A DNA stretch of 64,000 nt from Anaerolineaceae bacterium (GCA_016124855.1 WGMX01000011.1:124001-188000), one strand, 5' to 3'; shown: positions 52,673 to 62,640, counted from the stretch's first letter. The notes: a model not told the origin generated them from the letters alone. Program-made: numbers and translations.

Positions 52673-54073
52673 CTAATCTTGACCGAGCAGCACAGCTTGA
52701 ATGGCATCTACATCGGCGCGGAGCAGTTCGTCGGCTGCTAAGTCGCTGGCAACTTTGTTGCACGAATGAAGGACCGTGCTGTGAGTACGTCCACCGAATG
52801 CGTCACCGATTTGGGGCAGCGAAGCCATAGTTACTTCACGGGCAAGGTACATGGCAATTTGCCGCGCTTGGTTGATACGGGCAGTGCGGCGAGGGCCAAC
52901 TAAATCCGCCACTGCAAGATGATAATACTCAGCGGTTGCGGTGAGGACACGCGCCATCGTCAATTGGTGATGACGGGGACGACGATAACCGACCAAGGCG
53001 CTCTCGGCCATATCAATGGTCACCGGACGGCGCGACAGATGCGTTGTGGCGGCGAGCTGGTTGAATATCCCTTCCATCTCGCGGATGTTGGTGCGGGATT
53101 TTTCGGCAATGATTTCTGCAACGTTGACGGGTAAGTTGATGTCGCGTTCCTGCGCCCACATCTTGACGATGGCGACGCGTGTCTCATATTCCGGCGGTTG
53201 CAAATCCATAACCAAGCCGCCCGCGAAACGGGAACGGAGGCGATCTTCTAGCGTGACGAGTTCTGTCGGTGGACGGTCAGAGGCCAGCACGACCTGCTTG
53301 TTATAGGTATACAGCGCGTTAAAGGTGTGGAAGAACTCTTCCTGTGTGCTTTCTTTGCCGGCAATGAACTGAATATCATCGACCAGCAGTACATCCGCCG
53401 AGCGATATTTTTCGCGGAACATGGCGGTGGTGCGCTGGCGAATGGCATCGACCAGATCGTTGGTGAAAACTTCTGACGGGATATAAATAACACGCATGTG
53501 CCGGGCGCGGCAAACATGCGCAATTGATTGCAGTAAATGGGTTTTGCCTAAACCGACACCACCATAAACGAAAAAAGGATTGTATTGGGTGGCGGGATGT
53601 TCAGCCACGGCCAAGGCCGCTTCATACGTCATGCGGTTGGCCTGATTATTCATAAAACGGTCAAAGGTAAAGCGCGGGTTGAGTTCACTTTCGGGTAGGT
53701 CCGGGCGCTGTGGACGGCTGACCTGTTGATACAGCGGCGCGCTGGTTTCGGTTGGCGGCAGTTCCGGCTGACGGTTGAGCAGGCGGAACAAGGGTAGTTC
53801 GTCATCAGCGGCGGGAACCGGATCAAACTTATTGACTTCAAAAGTTAATTCAACGCGATCACCAAGGACATCGCCTAAAACACGGCGAATCTCGCGGTAG
53901 AGGCGGTGCTGAAGCATATCACGGGCGTAGGCATTGGCGACACCGATGCGATAAGAGCCGTCTTCGGTGCAGCCTAAAAAGACAGCGCCGCGCAGCCACG
54001 TTTCAAAACTGGCACGGTCAAGCTGTATCTCCAATTGACTAAAAGCAATATTCCAAGCTTCCTGCGGGTTCAC
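52673..54073 (-). CDS. dnaA: Chromosomal replication initiator DnaA
   Basis: About 466 residues from GTG 54073; TGAGGA stands 7 nt upstream, while the longer frame to ATG 54160 adds 29 residues without homology. The protein has the N-terminal DnaB-contact domain, a linker, the AAA+ ATPase with Walker A YGGVGLGKTHLL near 170 and Walker B VLLVDDIQFIAG near 230, and the C-terminal DNA-binding domain with the signature GGRTHSTVLHSC. It binds and opens the replication origin. It lies alone: dnaN is not downstream in the window. The upstream region holds candidate binding boxes. Confidence 0.97.
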   Translation of the reverse strand: MNPQEAWNIAFSQLEIQLDRASFETWLRGAVFLGCTEDGSYRIGVANAYARDMLQHRLYREIRRVLGDVLGDRVELTFEVNKFDPVPAADDELPLFRLLNRQPELPPTETSAPLYQQVSRPQRPDLPESELNPRFTFDRFMNNQANRMTYEAALAVAEHPATQYNPFFVYGGVGLGKTHLLQSIAHVCRARHMRVIYIPSEVFTNDLVDAIRQRTTAMFREKYRSADVLLVDDIQFIAGKESTQEEFFHTFNALYTYNKQVVLASDRPPTELVTLEDRLRSRFAGGLVMDLQPPEYETRVAIVKMWAQERDINLPVNVAEIIAEKSRTNIREMEGIFNQLAATTHLSRRPVTIDMAESALVGYRRPRHHQLTMARVLTATAEYYHLAVADLVGPRRTARINQARQIAMYLAREVTMASLPQIGDAFGGRTHSTVLHSCNKVASDLAADELLRADVDAIQAVLLGQD

Positions 54074-54380
54074 AATGCATTCCTCATATTTTGGTGGCGG
54101 CTCATCGGCACTGAGATGGCATCCGCAGTGCTGTAGAACCCCGTTATTAAAAACCGGCAATTGGCAACATAAAATCTATCGGGATACACCCGCAAATGCC
54201 GGTTATATGCGACTGATATATAGGGTTATTGACCACCGGGGCATGAATACATGCCCCCAACAGATGGATGTGGGAATTGATTCTGTTTTGGTGGTTAATG
54301 TACTGGTGAGTATACATGAAGAACGCGATTCACTCAACCGAATCCTGAGCCAAAATGTTAAAAAACGGCATTTTTTAAGG

Positions 54381-54655
54381 TTGGGATAAAATCTACCCAG
54401 AAACCTTAATAATTTGCCTTTTGTAAAGACCAGAATCGACATTGAGTCATAGGTTTAGTAGGTATGAATCTTGGGATAAAATGGTTTGTATCAGGCGAAG
54501 CAAAAGGTTTATAACACAAACAAACCATATCCCAAATGCGATGCAGTGGGATGTTAATTGTGAAAGCCGTTACTTTTTAAACTTGGGATATATTCTACCC
54601 AAGCGTGAAAAAATCGGATCATTTTGGGATTAGTTTTGGATAATTTGGGATAAAA
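54381..54655. other. Candidate replication origin (DnaA-box cluster upstream of dnaA)
   Basis: The sequence TTGGGATAAAA occurs at 54381, 54471 and 54645, with close variants at 54583 (TTGGGATATA) and 54624 (TTGGGATTA), and an inverted copy TATCCCAAA at 54528. The complementary form TTTTATCCCAA resembles the DnaA box TTATCCACA in its first six to seven positions. Around boxes 1 and 4 a TCTACCCA follows. The 729-nt gap 54074-54802 has no gene and is AT-rich. Confidence 0.65.
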
Positions 54656-54802
54656 CGTCCATTGAGGTTTGCATAAACCCACATTAAGACGGAGTGTTAA
54701 ATGTAGACCTACACTAAGGATTCAAACCATTGAACGCGATTTAGGCAGATACCTAGAAGGTAAATAAATTGTTTGGCGATTGTTACAATCTGTTCTTAAC
54801 AA

Positions 54803-56089
54803 TTAGCTCCTACTGTTTTTAAAAATAGTTTCCAAAGCCAGATCATATCCATTGAAATAATCGGATGATGACAGCGATATTGATATAGCAGGTGTGATTG
54901 CGAGGCGTGTGTCATCGGCGGCGCTTTTTTGGATGTAGTGTGACGATACATCAACCTGTATTTTGGAGTGCGGCAAGATGATCGGACGGGCATCGGCATA
55001 TAGGTTGGGTGGTTCACCCGTCGGTTCCCCGACGAAGATGGGATGTACGGATTGTTCGAGTTCGGTCACGAAATTGACCGCAGCCGAAAGTGTCATCCGA
55101 CCGATGATTACGTAGAGCTTTTCGGGGCGGTTGAGCGTTTCATTCTGTTGAAGTAAATGAAGCAGCGGCGGATAAAAATGGTTATCGCCGCCTGTATTGT
55201 GGCGCACATCAACTATTGTCCGGTCAATGGGTGTGGTTTTGACGAAAGCCTCAATCTCATCGGCGAACTGCTGCATCGTTTTACCAGAGGCGGTACTCTG
55301 GCGCACTTCGTTATATTGGATGTAGAGAGTCTTCGAATCTTTGAGATAGGCGAACCAGAAGGCTTCATCATATTGGTGCTGTAGATAAAGAACATCAGGA
55401 TTGGGTGGCAGCGTGATGAAGTAGCCACTGCCCCATTTGAGATATTCATCCTATGTCAGCGGTTGGGGATTAAAGGTGAGTCGTTGGCCTGTGTCATCTT
55501 CGACGATAAAGGCTGGATGATCCATATCTCTGGTGAGGCCAAGTGCATGAATAACTTCAGGGACAACGGTATAAAAATTGGTTGTCAGCATGAGCATGTT
55601 GTCATTGTCATGCTGGGCGACAGTTGAGACTTGCTTAAAAACACTTTCGACATCGGTGCTGCCAATGGCGACCAGCTTTTTGCCAACCGCTTCCTTATAT
55701 TGAGGTTGGGCATCCACCACGTAAATGCCATCAGCGAAGGCATAGAGTCGCAGGCCGTACATATGGAAGTTCAACGCGGGTTGAAAGATGCCGATTTGGG
55801 TATGCCCATCGACGAGAGCGACGATTTGCATCAGCCGGACTTTGATTTGCTCGTCGGTGAGGTAGGGAATATCGGCGTCGAGGTCAGCAACGAGTTTTTT
55901 GAAATCAGCTTCGGGTGTGCGCCAAAAGAGGTTAGGATGTGCGGTTTGCATCTTTTCATACATGAACTTCAAATCTTCGCGCCACGCGGTTTGGGCGGCA
56001 TCCGTTTGAAGGATCGGGCGATCCTGCGCGGAGGCCGTTAAGGCGATGCAAAGCAGCAACAAGATGATTGTGAGCGTTTTGTGCAGCAT
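54803..56089 (-). pseudogene. S41 family peptidase interrupted by an in-frame TAG
   Basis: A signal peptide (ILLLLCIALTASAQ) opens a frame of about 428 codons that is intact except for one TAG at 55451-55453. The C-terminal part continues in the same frame as DEYLKWGSGYF and carries DVRHNTGGDNHFYPPLL and the nucleophile-like GRMTLSAAVNF of S41 proteases, so the downstream part is conserved. Only a single base change (for example CAG to TAG) is needed. It may be a recent pseudogene, a sequencing error or translational readthrough. It is co-directional with its neighbours. The last ATG-started part alone (55306) would lack the N-terminus. Confidence 0.8.
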
Positions 56090-56127
56090 GATATTTTGCC
56101 TTTCGCGCAAACAAAAATTCAAATTTT

Positions 56128-56152
56128 GGGCACACAGCCGTGTGCCCTACAG
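56128..56152. repeat. CTACA-type palindrome
   Basis: GGGCACAC and GTGTGCCC flank AGCC, followed by TACAG. The loop AGCC is identical to that of the element at 5337. It lies between the interrupted peptidase gene and the propeller gene. Confidence 0.65.
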
Positions 56153-56193
56153 TTGCGGGAGAACAGTGAGCGAAAGATGCATTTTCTTGCGGG

Positions 56194-57225
56194 TTATTGT
56201 TCCGCTAGGCTGCCCTTGTGGGTGGCGGCATAAATCTGGGTGTGAGAACCGACTCCATTTTCAATATAGAGATAGTAGGTGTCGTCGTGATAGACAAAGG
56301 CGGTATACCAGAAGCCGACAGAGGTAGGAATATCATCGGGTTTCCAAATGACACTTTTCGGGTCGTACGCCCAATGGATGCCATCTTTGCTGAGTGCATA
56401 ACCCAACCGCATATCTTTTTGTGAGCCGGTGGCAGTCCGGTAAATCATTGTCCAACCGTCGGGGGTTGGCTGAACCATTGGCTGACCGACAAAGGTACGT
56501 TTGTCGCCTGTTTCGAGTATCGGATCACTTTCGGCGTAAAGTGCATCGGTAGTCGCGGGATCATCATATTTCGTCCATGTGATGCCGTCGGTTGAGGTAG
56601 CCATGCCGACGCGGGTATAGAGGCCGTTACTTTTCTGGCTGCCGCTGTAGTACATGGTGTAACCGTCCTCGGTTTTAACAACACGCGGTGACGAGACACG
56701 CAGTTCATCCCAAGTGCCTTTGCTGCCGGGTTTTAGGACAGGCTCAGCATCCGGTGTCCAAGGGCCAGCGGGGTCTTTGGCGGTGGCACGTCCGATTGCA
56801 CCATCCGCGCCTGTGCCGGAAAAGGTATTCCACGTATAGAAATACATCACCCATGTACCGTCATCTTGTACCACGACATCTGAAGCTAAGGCAGCGACTT
56901 TGGCATAAGGTACATCTTTAGTCAGCATGACCGGATCGGGGGACACTTCTGTCCACTTGAGTCCGTCGTCAGAGGTTTCGTAGCCGATTTGCACCGAGGC
57001 GGGCCAACCGTTAAAACCATTGCGGAACATGTGGAATTTGCCATCGTGGTAAATAACCGCGCCGGGATCAGTATATTGAAAATCCCAATCGCTGGCTTTA
57101 TCGCTGTGCGGGACGACCGGTTGGTCGCTGTAGAGGGTAAATACAGGAGTAGAGTCTTGAGCAGAAGCGGTTAGCGTGAGGAGTAAAAAGATTGGGAGCA
57201 GAAAGAAGTGATATTTCTTCGACAT
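56194..57225 (-). CDS. Secreted glycosidase-like beta-propeller protein
   Basis: About 343 residues with a signal peptide ending in LTASAQ. Five propeller-type repeats carry (V/T/M)(M/I)Y motifs: GTWVMYFYTW, GYTMYYSG, GWTMIYRTA and DTYYLYIEN. The pattern resembles GH43/GH32-like hydrolases or their non-catalytic relatives, and the lipoprotein at 26271. The DWDFQYTDPGAVIYHDGKFHMFRNG start provides a possible catalytic Asp. AAAAGGA precedes ATG 57225; the upstream frame to 57264 is not needed. It probably binds or hydrolyses an extracellular glycan. Confidence 0.72.
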   Translation of the reverse strand: MSKKYHFFLLPIFLLLTLTASAQDSTPVFTLYSDQPVVPHSDKASDWDFQYTDPGAVIYHDGKFHMFRNGFNGWPASVQIGYETSDDGLKWTEVSPDPVMLTKDVPYAKVAALASDVVVQDDGTWVMYFYTWNTFSGTGADGAIGRATAKDPAGPWTPDAEPVLKPGSKGTWDELRVSSPRVVKTEDGYTMYYSGSQKSNGLYTRVGMATSTDGITWTKYDDPATTDALYAESDPILETGDKRTFVGQPMVQPTPDGWTMIYRTATGSQKDMRLGYALSKDGIHWAYDPKSVIWKPDDIPTSVGFWYTAFVYHDDTYYLYIENGVGSHTQIYAATHKGSLAEQ

Positions 57226-57308
57226 ATAAAAATCCTTTTCAGCAGTCGTGTGCCTTAAATACACACGAAATGCTGAAAAGGGTTCAATGCCGTAATATTT
57301 TGAAGGGA

Positions 57309-58031
57309 TTATCCTGAGAGTGGTTTACGCGTCCATGCGACCCAATAACCCCGCGCGGGCAAATTGCCTTGTGGGGAGGGTTCTGGTAAGTCGGCCCACA
57401 AACGGATAATTTCGAAGGCACGGAGTAAGTCGCGTACATCAGCTTCATCGCAAAAATGATGGGGCAAGTAGGCATCATCCGTTTCATCGGGTTCGGGACT
57501 CTGGTCAACAAAGGTATCCGGCTCGACCTCGGTAATTTCCCCGGCTGCCGCCTGTTTACGCACCCGTTGATAAGAAAAGGTGTCCTTGTGAGGAAAATCC
57601 ACGAGGAACAGACCCCCCGGTTTGAGAACGCGCCGGACTTCTTCCAGCGTTTTGAAGATGTCTGCCCGCAGGTTATGAGAAATGACTGAGGTTGAGAGCG
57701 CCGCATCGAAAGTCATATCTGCCCAAGGAAGTGCGGTCATGTTGGATACACGACCATCAAAGTCTATATTGCGTTCCGCGCAGACTGTTTGAGACGTTTT
57801 GACACCGCTCGGCGATATATCCATGCCCGCCATCTTGAAACCACGTCCACCTAAATAGATAAGATGTCGTCCGATCCCGCAGCCAACATCCAGAATTGAA
57901 GCACCGGAGGGAAGGGTATCCGCCCATTCCACGACACTATCATTGGGGTCTGCGAGGGTTTGGTAGCGAGGTGGGATAAAGCCGTTCTGAAAGAGCGGTT
58001 CCCAACCCGCAAGTTCCTCAGAATTTCCCAT
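57309..58031 (-). CDS. Class I SAM-dependent methyltransferase
   Basis: A 240-residue Rossmann-fold enzyme. Motif I is ILDVGCGIGRHLIYLGG near residue 45, the acidic loop GMDISPSG near 68, DMTALPWADMTFDA near 95 and LKPGGLFLVDFPHK near 140. The fold is of the UbiE/TehB type, which methylates a small molecule. Specificity is not visible. It is divergent from the GH28 gene. A basic C-terminal end (ARGYWVAWTRKP) follows the core. Confidence 0.9.
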   Translation of the reverse strand: MGNSEELAGWEPLFQNGFIPPRYQTLADPNDSVVEWADTLPSGASILDVGCGIGRHLIYLGGRGFKMAGMDISPSGVKTSQTVCAERNIDFDGRVSNMTALPWADMTFDAALSTSVISHNLRADIFKTLEEVRRVLKPGGLFLVDFPHKDTFSYQRVRKQAAAGEITEVEPDTFVDQSPEPDETDDAYLPHHFCDEADVRDLLRAFEIIRLWADLPEPSPQGNLPARGYWVAWTRKPLSG

Positions 58032-58192
58032 TTTATTAACTCTCTATGTAGTTTATAGACAACTAACTTATTTTAACGTATGTTTACCTTTTCCAAAACA
58101 GCTTTATCCGTTTCATTCTGCTGCGATTTAAGCATGACGATTGGGTATAATCTGCCGTACAAATCCAACCCGACATGAGGAGCAAGTTCAAC

Positions 58193-59542
58193 ATGGCTGA
58201 TTACAACATTCGAGACTTTGGCGCGGTCGGTGATGCGGTGACGAAAGACACACAGGCCATCCAAGCGGCGATTGATGCCTGTACAGTGGCAGGCGGAGGG
58301 CGTGTGGTGATTCCGGCTGGCGCAACCTTTCTTTCGGGTACGATTGAACTCAAAAATAATGTGGAATTATATGTAGAACGCGGTGGGGTGTTGGAGGCCA
58401 GCGGCGAAGAAGCGGATTTCGTCCATATGCATGTCCATAAAAAGCAAATGGTCAATGTTTATCCCGATGTCAACCAAAGTGTCGCGTTTATTACCGCCTA
58501 TGATGCTCAAAATATTGCTGTGACCGGAGCAGGTATTATTGATGGCGGCGGCAAGAAATACATTATCACTGAACTTCAGCATATCTACCGGATGCGCCCG
58601 ATGCGGCCTTTCACCTTTTTCTTCATCGGTGGCAGCAACATCAGCTTCCATAATTTGACGATTCGGGATGGCGCGATGTGGACAGTGCGGCTTTCGGGCT
58701 GTGAAGATGTGTTGATTGACGGCATTCGCATCCTGAATGATTTGAAGCTTCCCAATTCGGATGGTATCGACCTTGACCAGTGCCGCAATGTACGGGTGAG
58801 CAATTGTCATATTGTGGCAGGTGACGACTGTATTTGCTTGAAAGCCTGTGATAATGCGGGTGATTTTGGGCCGTGCGAAAATATTACGGTGACGGGCTGC
58901 ACGCTGGTTTCGACATCAACGGCGTTGATGGTAGGCTGCGAATCCCATACGCCGATGCGGAATGTGGTGTTTGACTCGTGTACCATTCAATCCAGCAATC
59001 GCGGTTTGGGCATCCACATGAGCTACGAGAGTGATGTGGAAAATGTTATCTTCTCCAATATTGTCATCGAGACTCGTTTGTTTGATACCGATTGGTGGGG
59101 ACGCGCCGAACCGATTTATGTATGCCTCGCGCCGTGGGCGGCAACTGATACGATTGGGCATGTGCGGCACGTGCGCTTTTCCAATATTTTGTGCAAAGGC
59201 GAAAACGGCGTTTTTGTGTACGCCAGTGAAGCGGGACATATTCATGATGTGGTGTTCGATCATGTGCGGATCGAAATGAACAAGTGGACAAAGTGGGAAG
59301 GTGGACAGCAGGATATCCGTCCGTGTGCGGGCGAAGGCTTGCCGATGTATCCCAACTCGGCGTTTTATTTGCACAATGCGGATGACATCACCGTGCGGAA
59401 CTGCCAAGTAGCATGGGGTGAGAGTCGACCGGATTATTATCACCATGCATTAGAGGCGATTAATGTGACACATTTGAAGTTCGACAATTTTGATGGCGAA
59501 GCGGCGCATCCCGACAAATATGCGGCGGTGTGGGAACATTAG
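58193..59542 (+). CDS. Glycoside hydrolase family 28 (polygalacturonase-like), cytoplasmic
   Basis: About 449 residues forming a right-handed parallel beta-helix. It opens with the pectate lyase-type NIRDFGAVGDAVTKDTQAIQAA segment. Catalytic motifs of GH28 are recognisable: NSDGIDLD near 190, AGDDC near 215, GCESH near 250 and RGLGIHMSYE near 275 (the Arg of the RxK motif). There is no signal peptide, so it should act inside the cell, perhaps on imported pectin oligomers. GAGGAG stands 10 nt before ATG 58193. Confidence 0.9.
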   Translation: MADYNIRDFGAVGDAVTKDTQAIQAAIDACTVAGGGRVVIPAGATFLSGTIELKNNVELYVERGGVLEASGEEADFVHMHVHKKQMVNVYPDVNQSVAFITAYDAQNIAVTGAGIIDGGGKKYIITELQHIYRMRPMRPFTFFFIGGSNISFHNLTIRDGAMWTVRLSGCEDVLIDGIRILNDLKLPNSDGIDLDQCRNVRVSNCHIVAGDDCICLKACDNAGDFGPCENITVTGCTLVSTSTALMVGCESHTPMRNVVFDSCTIQSSNRGLGIHMSYESDVENVIFSNIVIETRLFDTDWWGRAEPIYVCLAPWAATDTIGHVRHVRFSNILCKGENGVFVYASEAGHIHDVVFDHVRIEMNKWTKWEGGQQDIRPCAGEGLPMYPNSAFYLHNADDITVRNCQVAWGESRPDYYHHALEAINVTHLKFDNFDGEAAHPDKYAAVWEH

Positions 59543-59741
59543 ACAAGTTTTTATGAGCTTTGCTGCCTCTACAGATTGGACTATCATTAAGCTAACTTTC
59601 CTAATCAGACTTAGAGCAAATGTGCTAGAATGAGGCATTCGTTATCACTCATCAGTTTTCAGTCTTTATTCAGATACATGTTTGAATGCCAAAAGACCTC
59701 GAACGACGGACATAAAAATCCTAGACTGGAGATGAATTCTC

Positions 59742-62453
59742 ATGCCCTTTATTGAAGCGCCTACTACCTTTTATATGGGTCGTCGTTATGACCCCGCCGA
59801 GCATAAGCTGACGGATGATGTTGTTTATTATGATGGACGTGATCTGGTTACACACGCTATCGTGGTGGGTATGACCGGTAGCGGTAAGACCGGTTTGTGC
59901 ATCACCATGTTAGAAGAAGCCATCCTTGATAATATTCCGGCGATCATCATTGACCCTAAGGGGGATATTACCAATTTGCTGCTGACCTTCCCCGACTTCA
60001 AGCCGGAGGATTTTCTGCCGTGGGTGAATCCTGATGATGCGCGGCGCGCTGGTTTAGACCTGCCGGCGTATGCGGCAGATGTGGCGGCACAATGGAAAGA
60101 TGGGTTGAACAATTGGGGCATCGTGCCCGACCGTTTGCGCTGGCTGAAAAGTATCGCCAAGTACAGCATTTACACGCCGGGTTCGGACGCGGGCCTGCCA
60201 GTCAGCATCCTCGCTTCGTTAGCTGCGCCCAAAGAAGGGTGGGCCGGTAATGAAGAAGCCAACCGCGAAAAGATCAGCGGGATTGTCACAGCGCTGCTGG
60301 CGTTGATCGGCATGAATGTCGAGCCGATCAAAGATAAAGAACACGTCATTATTTCGAACATCTTTGAATATAGTTGGTCGCGCGGAATCAACCTGAGCTT
60401 AGAAGATGTGATTATGCAGGTGCAGCAGCCGCCCTTTGCCAAATTGGGTGTGCTGGACATCGACCAGTATATGTCGGAGAAGGCACGCTATAAGCTGGCG
60501 ATGGAATTGAACAACATCGTGGCTGCGCCATCTTTCCAAAGCTGGATACAAGGTGAACCTTTAGATATTCAAAACTTACTCTACCAGCCAAATGGTCGGG
60601 CACATGTGTCGGTTTTTTACATCGCGCATCTGAATGAAGCTGAACGGCAGTTCATCATTACGCTGCTGCTGGAAAATTTGCAGGGATGGATGCGCCAACA
60701 AAGTGGAACGACCAGCTTGCGCGCGGTTCTATACATTGATGAGATGTTCGGTTACTTCCCGCCTTACCCGCTTAACCCGCCGACCAAAGACCCAATTTTG
60801 CGCTTACTCAAGCAGGCACGCGCATTCGGATTGGGCTTGATATTGGCGACGCAAAATCCGGGTGATCTTGATTACAAAGGGTTGAGTAACGCCGGAACAT
60901 GGTTTATCGGGCGGCTGCAATCGGCCAACGATAAGGCGCGGGTCATGTCAGGGTTAGAGTCGCTGGCAACGGCTGAGAACAAACTGGATTTGAAGGCGGT
61001 CGAACGCTTGATTTCGGACATTGATCCGCGCGTGTTCTTAATGCATAACGTCCATGATAACGGCGGGCCAACGTTAGTGCATTCACGCTGGGCGATGAGT
61101 TATCTACGCGGGCCGCTGACACGGCAGCAGGTTAGCATGTTGATGGCGGCTCAAAAAGCGGAGCTTCTGGCAAAATTGGCAGCACAGGGTTTTCCGGCGG
61201 CGGCTGGCGCAGGCGCAGGCAATGCACGGTCACTGCCGCTGCCACCATTACCCGGAGCGCAATCGGGTGCGAGCCAAAACGTATCGGCCTATGCAGCGCC
61301 CTCAAATCTACCGGGGTTACCGCCCGCACCACCGGAGTTTAGTTCTCAGGCTGCCCAAGAAAACTACAACACACAGGTTACACAGGCTTATTCGCAGGCA
61401 CTGCCACCCCAAAGCAGTACAGTGCTGCGAACAACCCAGCCGTTACCGGGCTTTAACTCGACTCCTCCTGCACTGCCTTCGGCGATTAGCGAGTATTTCC
61501 TGCCAGCTTCGGTAACAGCGGAACAGGCTCTGGCCTATTACGAACAACAGACACGAATTGCAGTCACGGGTACGACGGCATCTATGCTGGCTTATAAACC
61601 GGTGCTGTTGGGGCAGGCCAATATTCGTTTCCAAGATCGCAAGACGCAGTTGTATCTCACCCGTACTTACGCCTTTCAAATTCCGGCGGTCGAGCGTACG
61701 GGCATGGTGCGCTGGGAGGACTATAAAGCCACCCCAATTGATCCGCGACGTGTTTCGAGTGCGCCATTGGATGACGCGATTTATGGGGAGCTTGCATCTG
61801 GTTTAAACGACAGCAAACGGATGACTGCACTCAAGAGTGAGATGGTGGATATGCTGTTTAATACCGAGCGGTTGCAAATTCCGTATAACCCGACGCTTGA
61901 TATTTACGGTGATCCCAACGCGCAGGAAAGTGAATTTCCAGCGCGATTGCAGCAGACGGCACATGAACGGCGGGATGCGGAGGCAGATGCGCTCGCCGCG
62001 AAGTACCAAAAACAGTTTGACTCGATTGACGAGAAGATGCGCCGTGAAGAAATGCAGTTGAATGCGCAGAAACGCGAATTGGCAGACCTGAAACGTGAAG
62101 AGCTTTTTACGCGTGGTGAGTCTTTAATCAGCTTATTCAAGGGACGCACGAGCTTTACCCTTTCACGTTCCAGCCGTGTCAGCCGTTACAAAAATAAGGC
62201 GGGCGCGAATTTGAGCGCCAGTGAACAAACGCTGGCTGATTTGGAAGATAAGAGTGAAGCGCTGCAAAAACAGTTCCAGATTGATGCTCAGGCGGTGACG
62301 GATAAGTGGGCAAAAGTGGCGACGGATATACAGGCGTATACTGTCACCCCTTATAAGAAAGACATTCAGGTCGAGTTATTTGGCGTAGGATGGATACCGT
62401 ACTACTACGTTCAGATCAATGGGCAACCGATCCTGCTGCATGGGTATTATTAA
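59742..62453 (+). CDS. HerA/VirB4-like ATPase with DUF853-type core and coiled-coil C-terminus
   Basis: A 903-residue protein. Walker A is GMTGSGKTGLC near residue 45, with the following IIIDPKGDITNLLLTF typical of HerA-like helicases and DUF87/DUF853 proteins, and Walker B is VLYIDEMFGYFPP near 330. The TQNPGDLDYKGLSNAGTWFIGRL region near 370 is the arginine/glutamine sensor. A Pro/Gln-rich linker (480-580) leads to a helical coiled-coil part near 730-830. No NurA nuclease or conjugation genes are nearby. Its role in DNA translocation or transport is inferred from the ATPase type. Confidence 0.85.
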   Translation: MPFIEAPTTFYMGRRYDPAEHKLTDDVVYYDGRDLVTHAIVVGMTGSGKTGLCITMLEEAILDNIPAIIIDPKGDITNLLLTFPDFKPEDFLPWVNPDDARRAGLDLPAYAADVAAQWKDGLNNWGIVPDRLRWLKSIAKYSIYTPGSDAGLPVSILASLAAPKEGWAGNEEANREKISGIVTALLALIGMNVEPIKDKEHVIISNIFEYSWSRGINLSLEDVIMQVQQPPFAKLGVLDIDQYMSEKARYKLAMELNNIVAAPSFQSWIQGEPLDIQNLLYQPNGRAHVSVFYIAHLNEAERQFIITLLLENLQGWMRQQSGTTSLRAVLYIDEMFGYFPPYPLNPPTKDPILRLLKQARAFGLGLILATQNPGDLDYKGLSNAGTWFIGRLQSANDKARVMSGLESLATAENKLDLKAVERLISDIDPRVFLMHNVHDNGGPTLVHSRWAMSYLRGPLTRQQVSMLMAAQKAELLAKLAAQGFPAAAGAGAGNARSLPLPPLPGAQSGASQNVSAYAAPSNLPGLPPAPPEFSSQAAQENYNTQVTQAYSQALPPQSSTVLRTTQPLPGFNSTPPALPSAISEYFLPASVTAEQALAYYEQQTRIAVTGTTASMLAYKPVLLGQANIRFQDRKTQLYLTRTYAFQIPAVERTGMVRWEDYKATPIDPRRVSSAPLDDAIYGELASGLNDSKRMTALKSEMVDMLFNTERLQIPYNPTLDIYGDPNAQESEFPARLQQTAHERRDAEADALAAKYQKQFDSIDEKMRREEMQLNAQKRELADLKREELFTRGESLISLFKGRTSFTLSRSSRVSRYKNKAGANLSASEQTLADLEDKSEALQKQFQIDAQAVTDKWAKVATDIQAYTVTPYKKDIQVELFGVGWIPYYYVQINGQPILLHGYY

Positions 62454-62457
62454 TCGC

Positions 62458-62486
62458 GAAGGGGAGAGTCTTAATCTCTCCCCTTC
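62458..62486. other. Hairpin after the ATPase gene
   Basis: GAAGGGGAGAG and CTCTCCCCTTC surround TCTTAAT, a perfect 11-bp stem, without a T-run. It lies 4 nt after the stop codon and may protect or end the transcript. The rest of the 320-nt gap holds the cold-shock promoter. Confidence 0.65.
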
Positions 62487-62640
62487 AGGAATGTGCTGTT
62501 AAAAACCATGATGGCGATTATGAGGCTGGACATGTAATGCAGAGTCAGGCAAAATCAGAGTCGTGCAGACGTGATCGCCCCTTGAAATCTTACAAATCTT
62601 ACATTTGTCAAATGTAGACCAGTACGAACAAGCCAAAACC

